From JANPPS01 sp965246835 (GTDB lineage Bacteria; Pseudomonadota; Alphaproteobacteria; Acetobacterales; Acetobacteraceae), in the NCBI GenBank assembly GCA_965246835.1, contig CBDFFQ010000002.1, positions 310,001-374,000 on the forward strand: a stretch of DNA of 64,000 nt, written 5' to 3'. How positions within the stretch are numbered: position 1 is the stretch's first letter; every line of letters starts with the position of its first letter. This document shows positions 26,774-35,554 of the stretch, in pieces. Both the position numbers and the translations under genes were made by a program. The notes under the pieces are model-generated. The model did not search any database. It saw only the letters and a list, made by a program, of their open reading frames with translations, and was not told the origin of the DNA.

Positions 26774-26891
26774 GACCTGGTGGCCATGGCGGAGGGACTA
26801 CACCCGATCCCATCCCGAACTCGGACGTGAAAACCACCAGCGCCTATGATACTGCACCCCAAGGTGCGGGAAAGTCGGTCGCCGCCAGGTC
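26774..26891 (+). rRNA. rrf: 5S ribosomal RNA
   Basis: About 118 nt. The terminal helix is formed by GACCTGG at 26774-26780 and CCAGGTC at 26885-26891. Internal landmarks TGGCGGAGGGACTACACCCG and CCCATCCCGAACTCGG are typical of 5S. It is flanked on both sides by CA-repeat tracts (26641-26659 and 26900-26960), which are not part of the mature RNA. Confidence 0.97.
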
Positions 26892-26976
26892 TTCTCAAAC
26901 CATACACACACACAAACACCAACCCCATCGCAGGCCAACGTGCACATACACACACGCACAAACAGCCCGCCAAACA

Positions 26977-27053
<77 letters not shown>

Positions 27054-27064
27054 CCGGAAATGCT

Positions 27065-27222
27065 CTACCGCCCGGCCTCCGTGACCAGTATCGGCACCCC
27101 GGATGTTACCGCGTGGATGCCCAACACGCTCGCGAGCTCGAACACCTCCATTACCTCCGGTCCGGTCGCACCAAAGTGCAGCGCCTGTCTCACATGCGCC
27201 CGGATCCCGATGGGATTGAGGT
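27065..27222 (-). pseudogene. Carboxymuconolactone decarboxylase-like protein, 3' fragment
   Basis: The last 52 codons or so of a gene split by an IS. The reading (NPIGIRAHVRQALHFG, EVMEVFELASVLGI, VTSGVPILV) is the second CMD-like repeat of the protein whose first part lies at 28565-29154. Removing the IS and one AGGT copy joins VTHL to NPIGIR in frame. It has no start of its own. Confidence 0.85.
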
Positions 27223-27248
27223 TGACGTGAGCCCCTTCTTCCCTCCAT

Positions 27249-28241
27249 TCAGAAGTAGAGTCCGCGGTTGCCGCCACGCCTATCGTGTCGGTGTTTCTCT
27301 GTTTGGTCGAGCGCCGTTTCTCCGTCCCGGCCATCCTCTCCCGAGCCGTCGCGCGCAGCCTGGGTCAAGGCTGGCCGTAGGCCATCGCCGTAGGCGACGC
27401 GCAGCGGCCTTGATGCAGGCGAGCACGGCGGCACGCTGAGCCAGCCGGGCGCGCGGCCACCCAGCGCCGAGTGCGGCCGGACGTGGTTGTAGTCCTCCCG
27501 CCACGCCGCCAGCACCGCCCGCGCCTGCCGCAGCGACGTGAACACCGTCTCGTTCAGGCATTCGTCCCGCAGCCGCCCGTTGAAGCTCTCGCAATACGCG
27601 TTCTGCTGCGGCTTGCCCGGCGCGATGTAGTGCCAGCCCACGCAACGCTCCTGCGACCACCGCAGGATCGCCGTGCTCGTCAGCTCCGTCCCGTTGTCGC
27701 TCACCACCGTCAGGGGCAGCCCGCGGACTGCCACGATCGCGTCCAGCTCGCGCGCCACCCGCAGCCCCGACAACGACGTGTCCGCCACCAGGCCCAGGCA
27801 CTCCCGCGTGCAGTCATCGACCACGCACAGCATCCGGAACCGCCGCCCGTCCGAGAGGCTGTCCGACACAAAATCCAGTGACCACCGCTGGTTCGGCCCG
27901 TCCGGCACCGCGATCGGCGCCCGGATGCCCAGGGCCCGTTTGCGGCCGCCCCGGCGGCGCACCTGCAACCGCTCCTCGGCGTAGATCCGGCGCAGCTTCT
28001 TGTGGTTCAGCACCACGCCCTCCCGCGACAGCAGCAGCCCCAGACGGCGATACCCGAACCGGCGACGCTCGCCCGCCAAGGCCCGGAGCCGGACACGTGT
28101 CCCAGCATCGTCCAGCCGGATCGACCGATACCGCACAGCCGTCCGGTCCGCCCCCAACACTCGGCACGCCCGACGCTCGCTCACCGCGTGCTGCTCACGC
28201 AGGTGCGCCACGGCCTCTCGCCGCGCGGCGGGCGTCACCAT
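27249..28241 (-). CDS. IS3-family transposase OrfB (DDE integrase domain)
   Basis: The catalytic part of the transposase, 330 codons if started at ATG 28241. It has the HTH_21 region with RRFGYRRLGLLLSREG, then the rve-type core with D (WSLDFVSDSL), D (TVVSDNGTEL) and E (NAYCESFNGRLRDE) in DDE order and a final HSALGGRAPGWL. It is normally made as a fusion with OrfA through a -1 frameshift on the A7 run complementary to 28241-28247. A basic tail of about 55 residues after the usual end reaches toward the left IS end. Confidence 0.9.
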   Translation of the reverse strand: MVTPAARREAVAHLREQHAVSERRACRVLGADRTAVRYRSIRLDDAGTRVRLRALAGERRRFGYRRLGLLLSREGVVLNHKKLRRIYAEERLQVRRRGGRKRALGIRAPIAVPDGPNQRWSLDFVSDSLSDGRRFRMLCVVDDCTRECLGLVADTSLSGLRVARELDAIVAVRGLPLTVVSDNGTELTSTAILRWSQERCVGWHYIAPGKPQQNAYCESFNGRLRDECLNETVFTSLRQARAVLAAWREDYNHVRPHSALGGRAPGWLSVPPCSPASRPLRVAYGDGLRPALTQAARDGSGEDGRDGETALDQTEKHRHDRRGGNRGLYF

Positions 28242-28501
28242 TTTTTTCCAGCCACGTCTTTCAGCATCGCGTTGTCCAGCATCGCCTCGGCCAGCAGCTT
28301 CTTCAGCCGGGCGTTCTCCGCCTCCAACGTCCGCAATCGCCGCGCCTCGGAGACCTCGAGACCGCCAAATTTCGCCTTCCATTGATAGAACGTCGCCGGG
28401 CTGATCCCGTGCTTGCGGCAAACATCCGCCGTTGTCGAACCGGCCTCCTGCTCCCGCAGCACGCCGATGATCTGCTCCTCCGTGAACCTCGAACGCTTCA
28501 T
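28235..28501 (-). CDS. IS3-family transposase OrfA
   Basis: Protein of 88 residues. A helix-turn-helix (RFTEEQIIGVLREQEAG through HGISPATFYQWKAKFGG) is followed by a leucine-zipper-like coiled coil (LRTLEAENARLKKLLAEAMLD). It ends in GKKW just after the A-rich slippery run, where -1 frameshifting would fuse it to OrfB. The first protein of the element, starting 63 nt inside its right end. Confidence 0.92.
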   Translation of the reverse strand: MKRSRFTEEQIIGVLREQEAGSTTADVCRKHGISPATFYQWKAKFGGLEVSEARRLRTLEAENARLKKLLAEAMLDNAMLKDVAGKKW

Positions 28502-28564
28502 TCGTCCGCCTCCTGCTCGGGCGGACTCTACTAAAAACTGGCGGAAGATCAGGGGCTCACGTCA

Positions 28565-29154
28565 AGGTGCGTCACGGAGGCATGAAGCGCCACACACACC
28601 AGGGCGCGGGTTTTCGGCTCCAAAGTTCCGTGGTTCCATGGCACCGCCGCCAGGTCCGCAAACGCCTCGAAATAAGCCGGGGACCGCGTCAGCACGGCCT
28701 CCCATGCCTCGGTCCAACCGGCATGGCGCGCGGTGAAATCCGCCTTGATCCGGGCCTGGTCCGGGCCGGGAGTCCTGGCCGGCAATTCGTCCGCGCGTCC
28801 GGCCGCTGCAAGCTCCTCCAGCAGGATCGGCAGACCGGTCGTGACGGTGTCCACGCCCAGCGTGGCCGCCAGCTCCATCACCTCCATCACCTGCGCCGGG
28901 GTAGCGCCCAGGCCAAGCGCGTTGGCCATGTGGATGCGGGTGCCGGGGTCGTAGAGATGCGTCGTGGAGACATCGATCGCGACATAGATCAGCTCCTTGA
29001 CCACGGGTGGCAGCACACCGTGGCGCCAGGGGATTGCGGAGAAGGTGAGGTAGGCCGCGAAGAAGGCCGGGTCGAGCCGGAGCGTCTCGTCCCAAAGCGG
29101 GCTCCAGTAGCCACGGGCCTCGATGAAGGCCTGTTTCAGCGCGTTCCGATCCAT
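28565..29154 (-). pseudogene. Carboxymuconolactone decarboxylase-like protein, 5' fragment, split by IS
   Basis: The first about 196 codons of a two-repeat CMD-family protein (about 248 residues when reassembled with 27065-27222). Visible are repeat 1, with DVSTTHLYDPGTRIHMANAL, GATPAQVMEVMELAATLG and TTGLPILLEEL, and the start of repeat 2 (VCVALHASVTHL), where the IS enters. In the present sequence the reading runs into the IS and ends a few codons later. ATG 29154 overlaps the stop of the flavin monooxygenase by 1 nt (TGATG), so the two genes formed an operon. Related proteins are hydroperoxidase- or decarboxylase-like; its role with the monooxygenase is unknown. Confidence 0.85.
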
Positions 29155-30779
29155 CACGACATCGCCACGCCCGGATAGCCCTGCGCCGCGACCTCGTCAC
29201 ACCGACGCTTGTAGGGGCCGAAGCCGCCGACATACGGCATGAACACGCGCGGCTTACCGGGGATGTTGGCGCCGACATACCAGGAGTTCGCGAGCGGATA
29301 GAGCGTGCTGTCGGCAACCTCGTTCACATGCTGCACCCAGTGCGACTGAGCATCGGGCTCCGCCTCGATCCGATGGAACCCGTAGGCGCGGGCATGGGTC
29401 AGGCAGCCGGCGATCCAGTCCGCGTGCTGCTCGCAGGCCAGGATCATCTGCGATTTCACGGAGGGGCTGCCGGGCCCGGTGATGAGGAATAAATTGGGGA
29501 AGCCCGCCACCATCATCCCCATGAAGGTCTGCGGCCCCCCGGTCCAGGTCTCGGCCAGCGCCGGGCCGTCGGCCACCCGGATGTCGATCTCCCGCAACGC
29601 CCCGGTCATCGCGTCGAACCCGGTGGCGAATACCACGGCGTCCAGCTCATACTGGCCCGATGCGGTCTCTACGCCGGCCTCGGTCAGCCCGGCGATCGGC
29701 GCGCTCCGCACATCCACCAGGGTCACGTTGGCGCGGTTGTAGGTCTCGTAATAGCCGGAATCGAGACAGAGGCGCTTCGTGCCGATCGGGTGATCCGTGG
29801 GGGTCAGCAGCGCGGCGATAGCGGGATCGCGCACCGTGGCGCGGATCTTCTCTCGCACGAACTCGGACGCGGTGTCGTTGGCCGCCTTGTTCACCAGCAG
29901 GTCGGTGTAGGAATACAGGAAGCTGATGCTGCCGCCCTCCGCCCACTTCGCCTCGTAGGTGCGGCGCCGCTCCTCGGGCGACACGTCCAGCGCGCCCTGG
30001 GTCGGCGGGGGAAAGCCGGACATGCCGAAGGGAGTATCGAGCGCGTCCTGCCGGCGTTGGGCATAGATCGCCTTGTGCGCCTTGTCCCGCGCCGGGTCGA
30101 GCGGGGCGTTGCGGGCCGGAAGGCTGAAATTGGCCGTGCGCTGGAACACGGTGAGATGGGCTGCCTGTTTCGCAATGAGCGGGATCATCTGCACGCCCGA
30201 AGACCCCGTGCCGATCACGCCGACGCGCAGCCCGGTGAAGTCCACGCCGTCCTGCGGCCACAGCCCGGAGTGAAAGGTTCTGCCGCGGAAGCGAGCGAGG
30301 CCCGGGAAGTCCGGGATGCGCGGTGTGGACAAATTGCCGGACGCCATGATGCAGAATTGCGCTTGGACCTCATCCCCCTGGTCGGTGCGGACCGTCCAGT
30401 GCCCGGTGCCCGGATCGAACGTCGCGGCGATCACGCGGGTGCCGAATTGGATGTCCCGCCGGAGGTCGAACCGGTCGGCGACATGGTTCACATACCGCAG
30501 GATCTCCGACTGGTTGCCGTAGCGCTCGGGCCAGCGCCATTCCTGCTGCAGCTCGTCCGAGAACGAGTAGGAGTATTCCAGGCTCTCCACGTCGCAGCGC
30601 GCGCCCGGATAGCGATTCCAGAACCACGTCCCGCCCACATCGGACCCGGCCTCGAACACACGGACGCTGAGGCCCAGGCTCCGCATCCGGTGCAGCGTAT
30701 AGAGCCCGCCCACCCCGGCGCCGACGATGACGACGTCATAGGTGGTCTGAGTATCCCGTGCTGGTTGAGCCGCGGACAT
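29154..30779 (-). CDS. FAD-dependent Baeyer-Villiger-type monooxygenase
   Basis: Class B flavoprotein monooxygenase of 541 residues. FAD motif VGAGVGGLYTLHRMR at about 16; GGTWFWNRYPGARCDVES with the BVMO-typical W-x-N-R-Y-P-G; the fingerprint FRGRTFHSGLWP (FxGxxxHxxxW) at about 170; NADPH motif GVIGTGSSGVQ; and ATGFDAMTG. These indicate oxidation of ketones to esters or lactones, or related reactions on cyclic ketones. It is divergent from the second Liv operon across 138 bp and coupled downstream to the split CMD-like gene. The substrate is unknown; the neighbourhood (BVMO, importer, SDR) suggests uptake and breakdown of a cyclic or aliphatic compound. Confidence 0.88.
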   Translation of the reverse strand: MSAAQPARDTQTTYDVVIVGAGVGGLYTLHRMRSLGLSVRVFEAGSDVGGTWFWNRYPGARCDVESLEYSYSFSDELQQEWRWPERYGNQSEILRYVNHVADRFDLRRDIQFGTRVIAATFDPGTGHWTVRTDQGDEVQAQFCIMASGNLSTPRIPDFPGLARFRGRTFHSGLWPQDGVDFTGLRVGVIGTGSSGVQMIPLIAKQAAHLTVFQRTANFSLPARNAPLDPARDKAHKAIYAQRRQDALDTPFGMSGFPPPTQGALDVSPEERRRTYEAKWAEGGSISFLYSYTDLLVNKAANDTASEFVREKIRATVRDPAIAALLTPTDHPIGTKRLCLDSGYYETYNRANVTLVDVRSAPIAGLTEAGVETASGQYELDAVVFATGFDAMTGALREIDIRVADGPALAETWTGGPQTFMGMMVAGFPNLFLITGPGSPSVKSQMILACEQHADWIAGCLTHARAYGFHRIEAEPDAQSHWVQHVNEVADSTLYPLANSWYVGANIPGKPRVFMPYVGGFGPYKRRCDEVAAQGYPGVAMS

Positions 30780-30917
30780 CGTTCGTTTCTCCCGGCCGCA
30801 GCATAGGCATCGGCCGAGCCGCTCTCCAAGGCCGAGCTGGCCCGCACCAGCGCGCTTGACGGCCGCGGAGCTGGAACCCTAGCGTCTGTCCAACAAAGAA
30901 AATCGAGGGAACGTGTG

Positions 30918-32174
30918 ATGGACAGCAAGACAGGCGCAGTCGGCCGCCGGACCGTGCTGGGCGCCGCGGCCGGTGCCGCGATTACTGGTTTTCCACACAT
31001 TGCGGGCGCGCAGGCCAAGGTGCTCAAGATCGGCATGCCCACGATCCTGTCGGGCCGGGTCGCGATCCTCGGCACCTCCAGCCGCGCCGCCGTGCAGCTC
31101 GCGGTCCGTCAGATCAACGAAGCGGGCGGCGTCGCGGGCCGCACGATCGAGCTGGTGGACCGGGACAGCAAGGGACGGCCGGACGAGGCGGCGAAGGTCA
31201 CGCGGGACCTCATCAACAATGATGGCTGCGAGATCATCATCGATGCGGAAGCGTCCTCCGGCTCGTTCGCGGTGCAGGAGGTCATTCGGGACTTGCCGGT
31301 GCTGTGCCTGCATACCTGCTCCGAAACTTCGTCCCTGTCGGCGGATCCGAAGCTGCATGTGAAGACCGCGTTCCGCTGCGCGCGGCAGGGCATCCACGAT
31401 GCGGTGGCGGGCGGCCGCTATGCGTCGGCCATCTCCAAGGAGCGTGGCCTCAAGAAGTGGATGACCTGCTCACCGGATTACGCCTATGGCCGCGACAACA
31501 CGGCGGAGTTCCTGGAGTTCGCCAAGAAGTTCGACCCCTCGATCGAGGTCGTGGACCAGGTTTGGCCGAAGCTGTTCGCCCCGGACTACACCGAGAACCT
31601 GACCAAGATCCTGCAGACCAAGCCGCAAGCCGTGTATTCCGCGCTGTGGGGCGGGGACCTCGTGACGTTCATCGAGCAGGGCAATTTGTATCGCCTGTTC
31701 GCCAACTTCGCCTTCTTCTCGGGCGGGCTCGGCGATCCACCGGTGCTGACCGCGATCAAGCAGCTGCCGGCCGGCATGAACACCGCCTACCGCTACAACC
31801 GCGCCTATCCGGACAAGCCCGGCAATGCCGCCTTCGCGGACGGTTTCGGCAAGATCGCCGGGCATGAGCCCACCAACTGGGCGTGGCAGAACAGCCTCGC
31901 GATGCAGTTCATCGTGGAGGCCCTGAAGCGCACCAACGGCAAGACGGACGGCGCGGCGCTGGCGGCGGAGCTGGCGGGCATGCAGGTGGCATCGCCCTTC
32001 GCGGTCGATGACGTGATCACCATGCGGGCCGAGGACCACACCATCATCGGCTACCCCGTCGCCTGGGGTCAGACGCTGCCGAAGGCGCCGTTCGTGGAGA
32101 AATTCGCGCCTGTGCCATGGAGCGACATCCTGGCCAACGAGAAGGATTGGAAGGGGTCGAAGGGCTACGTGTAG
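30918..32174 (+). CDS. ABC transporter substrate-binding protein (Leu/Ile/Val-type)
   Basis: Periplasmic binding protein of 418 residues. The signal has a twin-arginine motif (GRRTVLGAAAGAAITGFPHIAGAQ). The mature part starts KVLKIGMPTILSGRVAILGTS and shows QINEAGGVAGRTIELVDRDSKG, typical of Peripla_BP_6. It is only distantly similar to the two proteins at 5206-7640. ATG 30918 is preceded by GAGGGAA; the adjacent GTG 30915 is an alternative. First gene of the second Liv operon. Confidence 0.92.
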   Translation: MDSKTGAVGRRTVLGAAAGAAITGFPHIAGAQAKVLKIGMPTILSGRVAILGTSSRAAVQLAVRQINEAGGVAGRTIELVDRDSKGRPDEAAKVTRDLINNDGCEIIIDAEASSGSFAVQEVIRDLPVLCLHTCSETSSLSADPKLHVKTAFRCARQGIHDAVAGGRYASAISKERGLKKWMTCSPDYAYGRDNTAEFLEFAKKFDPSIEVVDQVWPKLFAPDYTENLTKILQTKPQAVYSALWGGDLVTFIEQGNLYRLFANFAFFSGGLGDPPVLTAIKQLPAGMNTAYRYNRAYPDKPGNAAFADGFGKIAGHEPTNWAWQNSLAMQFIVEALKRTNGKTDGAALAAELAGMQVASPFAVDDVITMRAEDHTIIGYPVAWGQTLPKAPFVEKFAPVPWSDILANEKDWKGSKGYV

Positions 32175-32177
32175 CCG

Positions 32178-33080
32178 ATGAACCTCGAGGCGCTGCTCGG
32201 CTGCCTGTCATCGGCGTCCTGCGTAGTGACGCAGAGTTCGACGGGGCTGATCGTCGGCATGCTGGTGTTCCTGGTCGCGTCCGGCCTGTCGTTGATCTTT
32301 GGCGTGCTGGGCGTGATCAACTTCGCCCATGGCGCGTTTTACATGCTGGGCGCCTATTTCGCGTTCACCGCCTATGCCGTGACCGGCAGCTTCACCGTGG
32401 CGATCCTGGCCGGGGCGGCGGGCGTGATGCTGTTCGGCATGGCGTTCGAGCGGCTGTTCATGAGCCGCGTCTATGGGCAGGACGTGCTGATGCAGTTGCT
32501 GGTCTGCTACGCCTTCATCCTGATCCTCGATGACGTGGTCAAAACGGTCTGGGGCGCCGAATACCGGATGCTGGGCATGCCCGATGCGTTCGCGACGGCG
32601 CCGATCGAGATCGCGGGCGGGTATGTGCCGGGCTATTATCTGTTCCTGATCGGCATCTCGTTCGTGGTGGCGGTGGTGCTGTGGGCCGGGATCGCGCGCA
32701 CGCGGTTCGGCAAGGTGGTGCGGGCCGCCGCGATCAACCCGGCGATGGTGGGCGCGCTCGGCATCAACACCACGGCGCTCTATGCGATCGTGTTCGGCAT
32801 CGGCAGCCTGCTGGCCGGGATGGCGGGCGCGCTGGCGGCCCCGATCCGGACATTGACGCCCGGAATGGGCCTGTCGATCCTGATCGAGAGCTTCATCGTG
32901 ACCGTGATCGGCGGCATGGGTTCGATCATCGGCGCCTTCATCGCGGCGGTGATGATCGGGTTCATCCGGTCGTTCGGATCGATCGGCTTTCCGCTGTTCG
33001 TGGACGGGATCGTGTTCGGGCTGATGGCGCTGGTGCTGATGCTGAAGCCGAGCGGGCTGCTGGGACGGCCGATCGCATGA
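32178..33080 (+). CDS. livH: ABC transporter permease LivH
   Basis: Permease of 300 residues, normal family length. Signature ASGLSLIFGVLGVINFAHGAFYMLGAY in the first third, RAAAINPAMVGALGINT in the cytoplasmic loop, and VTVIGGMGSIIGAFIAA near the end. A 33-residue N-terminal part contains two cysteines (LGCLSSASCVV), unusual for LivH. The stop overlaps the livM start (ATGA). Confidence 0.93.
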   Translation: MNLEALLGCLSSASCVVTQSSTGLIVGMLVFLVASGLSLIFGVLGVINFAHGAFYMLGAYFAFTAYAVTGSFTVAILAGAAGVMLFGMAFERLFMSRVYGQDVLMQLLVCYAFILILDDVVKTVWGAEYRMLGMPDAFATAPIEIAGGYVPGYYLFLIGISFVVAVVLWAGIARTRFGKVVRAAAINPAMVGALGINTTALYAIVFGIGSLLAGMAGALAAPIRTLTPGMGLSILIESFIVTVIGGMGSIIGAFIAAVMIGFIRSFGSIGFPLFVDGIVFGLMALVLMLKPSGLLGRPIA

Positions 33081-34045
33081 TCCGGGATGCGATTTGGGCG
33101 GCGGTGGCGCTGGTCGTGCTGCTGATGCTGCCGGTGGTGGTGCCGCAACCGGCGCTGCGGGATTTCCTGATCTACGTCATGGCATACGGTCTGCTGGCGA
33201 TGTCTCTGAACCTGCTGATCGGGTTCACCGGGTTGGTCTCGTTCGGGCATGCCGCCTATTTCGCGTCCGGCGCCTACGTGTTCGGGCTGCTGATGCAGTC
33301 GGGGCTCACCTCCGTGCCGGTGGCGATGCTGGCGGCGGTGGGCGGGACCGCGTTGCTGGCGCTGGTGATCGGGGCGATCTGCGTGCGTTCCAAGGAGATC
33401 TACTTCGCCTTCATCACCCTGGCCTTCCAGATGTTCATCCACAGCATCATCCTGACCTGGATCGGGCTCACGGGCGGGGACCAGGGATTGCGCGGCGGTA
33501 TCCCGCGGCCACCGTTTTGGGGCATCGACCTCAACGACGCCCGCACGCTCTATGCGTTCTGCACGGTGGTATCGGTGCTGTGCTTGCTGCTGATGCGGCA
33601 GATCGTGCAATCGCCGTTCGGCGCCACGCTGCGCATGATCCGGGACAATCCGCTGCGGGCGAATTTCGTCGGCGTGAACGTGCTGCGGGTGAAGCTCGCG
33701 GTATTCGTCATCGCCAGCACGATGGCGAGCGTGGGCGGCATCATCCTCGCGCTGTTCGTCTCCGGCGCCTATCCGGATTTCGCGTTCTGGACCACGTCCG
33801 GTGAGGCGATCTTCATGATCATGCTGGGCGGCACGCAGCTTTTCCTGGGGCCGCTGGTGGGCACTGTGATGCTGCAGGCGCTGAACCACTACGTCACGAT
33901 CTATACCGAGCACCACGGCATCGTGCTGGGCACCGTGATCCTGATCTTCGTTCTGGGCCTCCGCCGCGGCCTCGCAGACTTCCTCTACGAGCGCCTGACC
34001 CGGCGCCGCGCACCCGCGGAGGCGATCCGTGACAAGCTCGCTTAA
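33077..34045 (+). CDS. livM: ABC transporter permease LivM
   Basis: Permease of 322 residues. ATG 33077 overlaps the livH stop by 4 nt and gives a normal N-terminus; the frame remains open upstream but that region is antisense-free livH coding in another frame. Landmarks AMSLNLLIGFTGLVSFGHAAYFASGAYV, IRDNPLRANFVGVNV and FMIMLGGTQLFLGPLVG. The 17 nt at its end are shared with the start of the SDR gene. Confidence 0.92.
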   Translation: MIRDAIWAAVALVVLLMLPVVVPQPALRDFLIYVMAYGLLAMSLNLLIGFTGLVSFGHAAYFASGAYVFGLLMQSGLTSVPVAMLAAVGGTALLALVIGAICVRSKEIYFAFITLAFQMFIHSIILTWIGLTGGDQGLRGGIPRPPFWGIDLNDARTLYAFCTVVSVLCLLLMRQIVQSPFGATLRMIRDNPLRANFVGVNVLRVKLAVFVIASTMASVGGIILALFVSGAYPDFAFWTTSGEAIFMIMLGGTQLFLGPLVGTVMLQALNHYVTIYTEHHGIVLGTVILIFVLGLRRGLADFLYERLTRRRAPAEAIRDKLA

Positions 34046-34808
34046 GGACCAGGTCGCCGTCGTGACCGGGGGCGCGAGCGGCATCGGCGAGGCCTGCTGC
34101 CGCGCGCTGGCTGGGCGCGGCGCCCATGTGGTGGTGGCCGATCTGGACGAAAGCCGGGCAGAGGCCGTCGCCGCCACCCTGCCACACACCATTGCTGCGC
34201 AGCTGGACGTGACGGACCACGCCGCATTGCAGGCCTTGGCGGACCGGCTCGGCCCCGTGGACATCCTCATCACCTCCGCCGGGGTGCTGCAACGGCCCGC
34301 GCGGCCGGAGGACCTCACGATGGCGGAGTGGGATCATGTCGTGGCCGTGGATCAGCGCGGGGTTTACCTCACGTGCCTCGTGTTCGGCACGGCGATGGCG
34401 CGGCGGGGCCGTGGCGCCATCGTGAACATCGCCTCCGTGGCTGCGCTGCGCTCCATGCCGCTCCACGCCTATGCCCCGGCCAAGGCCGCTGTGGTCGCGA
34501 TGACGGCCGGGCTCGCGGCGGAATGGGGGCGATCGGGCGTTCGGGTGAATGCGGTAGCGCCCGGTTTCGTGCTGACGCCGGGCTTGCAGGCGGAGGCGGC
34601 GGCCGGGCGGCGGGACATCACGGCGCTGGCGCAGAACGCGGCGATTGGCCGGCTGGTGGAGGCGGACGAGATCGCGCGCGGCTGCTGCTTCCTGGCGTCC
34701 GGCGAGGCCTCTGCCATCACAGGCGTCACGTTGCCGATCGATGCCGGCTGGCTGGTGGCGGGGTCCTGGGCCGGGTATGGCGGCGTGCCGGGGGCACGTG
34801 GATGCTGA
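34029..34808 (+). CDS. Short-chain dehydrogenase/reductase
   Basis: NAD(P)-dependent oxidoreductase of 259 residues. Rossmann motif VTGGASGIGEACCRAL at about 12; acidic residue DLDE after strand 2, which favours NAD over NADP; NIASVAALRS with the catalytic Ser region; YAPAKAAVVAMT with the Tyr-x-x-x-Lys pair; and the C-terminal GVTLPIDAGWL. GTG 34029 has GCGGAGG about 7 nt upstream. It sits between livM and livG in the same operon, so it probably acts on the imported compound or its product. The exact alcohol or ketone is unknown. Confidence 0.9.
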   Translation: MTSSLKDQVAVVTGGASGIGEACCRALAGRGAHVVVADLDESRAEAVAATLPHTIAAQLDVTDHAALQALADRLGPVDILITSAGVLQRPARPEDLTMAEWDHVVAVDQRGVYLTCLVFGTAMARRGRGAIVNIASVAALRSMPLHAYAPAKAAVVAMTAGLAAEWGRSGVRVNAVAPGFVLTPGLQAEAAAGRRDITALAQNAAIGRLVEADEIARGCCFLASGEASAITGVTLPIDAGWLVAGSWAGYGGVPGARGC

Positions 34809-35554
34809 GTGTCCGTAACCTGTCAAAGGCGTTCGGCGGCGTGGTCGCGATGCGGGACGTGTCGCTCGAGTTCCCGCAGGGCTCGCTCTCGGCCGTGATC
34901 GGGCCCAACGGCGCCGGCAAGACCACGTTCTTCAACCTGATTTCCGGCCATCTCCGCCCCGATCGGGGCCAGGTATTGCTGGACGGGGAGGAGCTGGTCG
35001 GCCTCAGCAGCCTGCAGATCGTGCGGCGCGGGATGGGGCGGGCGTTCCAGGTGGCGTCGTTGTTCCCGAGCCTGTCGCTCCGCGCCTGCCTGATGGCGGC
35101 CGCCACGTCGCACCAGCGGCGCTCCTGGTCCATGCTGGGCCGCTTCCCGCCCCGGGCGGCGATGGCGGCGGCGGACGAGATCATGGCGTTGCTGGAGCTC
35201 GAACCGAAAGCGGACATGCAGGCCGCCAACCTGTCGCATGGCGACCAGAAGTTGCTGGATATCGGCCTGGCGCTCGCAACCCGGCCCCGCATCCTGCTGC
35301 TGGATGAGCCCACCGCCGGCATGGGACCGGATGAGCGCTGGCAGATGATCGGCCACGTGCACCGGCTCTGGCAAAGCCAGGGCCTGACGCTGCTGTTCAT
35401 CGAACATGACATGGATATCGTGTTCAAGATCGCGCAGGCGGTGCAGGTGCTGAAGTATGGCGAGGTGCTCGCCTCGGGCACGCCTGAGCAGATCCGGGCC
35501 AACCCGGCGGTGATCGAGGCCTATCTCGGCACCGATCATCAGGTTGCGGCTTGA
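34802..35554 (+). CDS. livG: Branched-chain amino acid-type ABC transporter ATPase (LivG)
   Basis: ATPase of 250 residues with Walker A GPNGAGKTTFF, MGRAFQVASLFPSLSLRACL, signature NLSHGDQKLLDIGLALA and Walker B LLLDEPTAGMGPDE. ATG 34802 overlaps the SDR stop by 7 nt; longer readings upstream are out-of-phase with conservation. The signature serine-glycine motif is LSHGDQ, as in many LivG proteins. Confidence 0.93.
   Translation: MLSVRNLSKAFGGVVAMRDVSLEFPQGSLSAVIGPNGAGKTTFFNLISGHLRPDRGQVLLDGEELVGLSSLQIVRRGMGRAFQVASLFPSLSLRACLMAAATSHQRRSWSMLGRFPPRAAMAAADEIMALLELEPKADMQAANLSHGDQKLLDIGLALATRPRILLLDEPTAGMGPDERWQMIGHVHRLWQSQGLTLLFIEHDMDIVFKIAQAVQVLKYGEVLASGTPEQIRANPAVIEAYLGTDHQVAA

Larger units (their letters stand above)
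27223..28564 (-). mobile_element. IS3-family insertion sequence (IS407-group-like)
   Basis: Element of 1342 bp. The ends are inverted: TGACGTGAGCCCCT on the left and AGGGGCTCACGTCA on the right. A 4-bp duplication AGGT flanks it (27219-27222 and 28565-28568), as expected for the IS407 group. It carries overlapping orfA and orfB on the minus strand with an A7 slippery run, and interrupts a CMD-like gene. Both frames and both ends look intact, so the copy may still be active. The insertion lies about 170 bp from the end of the rRNA operon. Confidence 0.92.

Noticed and set aside
26641..26962. CACACA tracts as a CRISPR or tandem gene repeat
   Set aside because: They are simple dinucleotide repeats without unique spacers or cas genes.
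32681..33076. N-terminal extension of LivM into livH
   Set aside because: It is the livH gene in another frame; ATG 33077 with ATGA overlap gives the normal LivM start.
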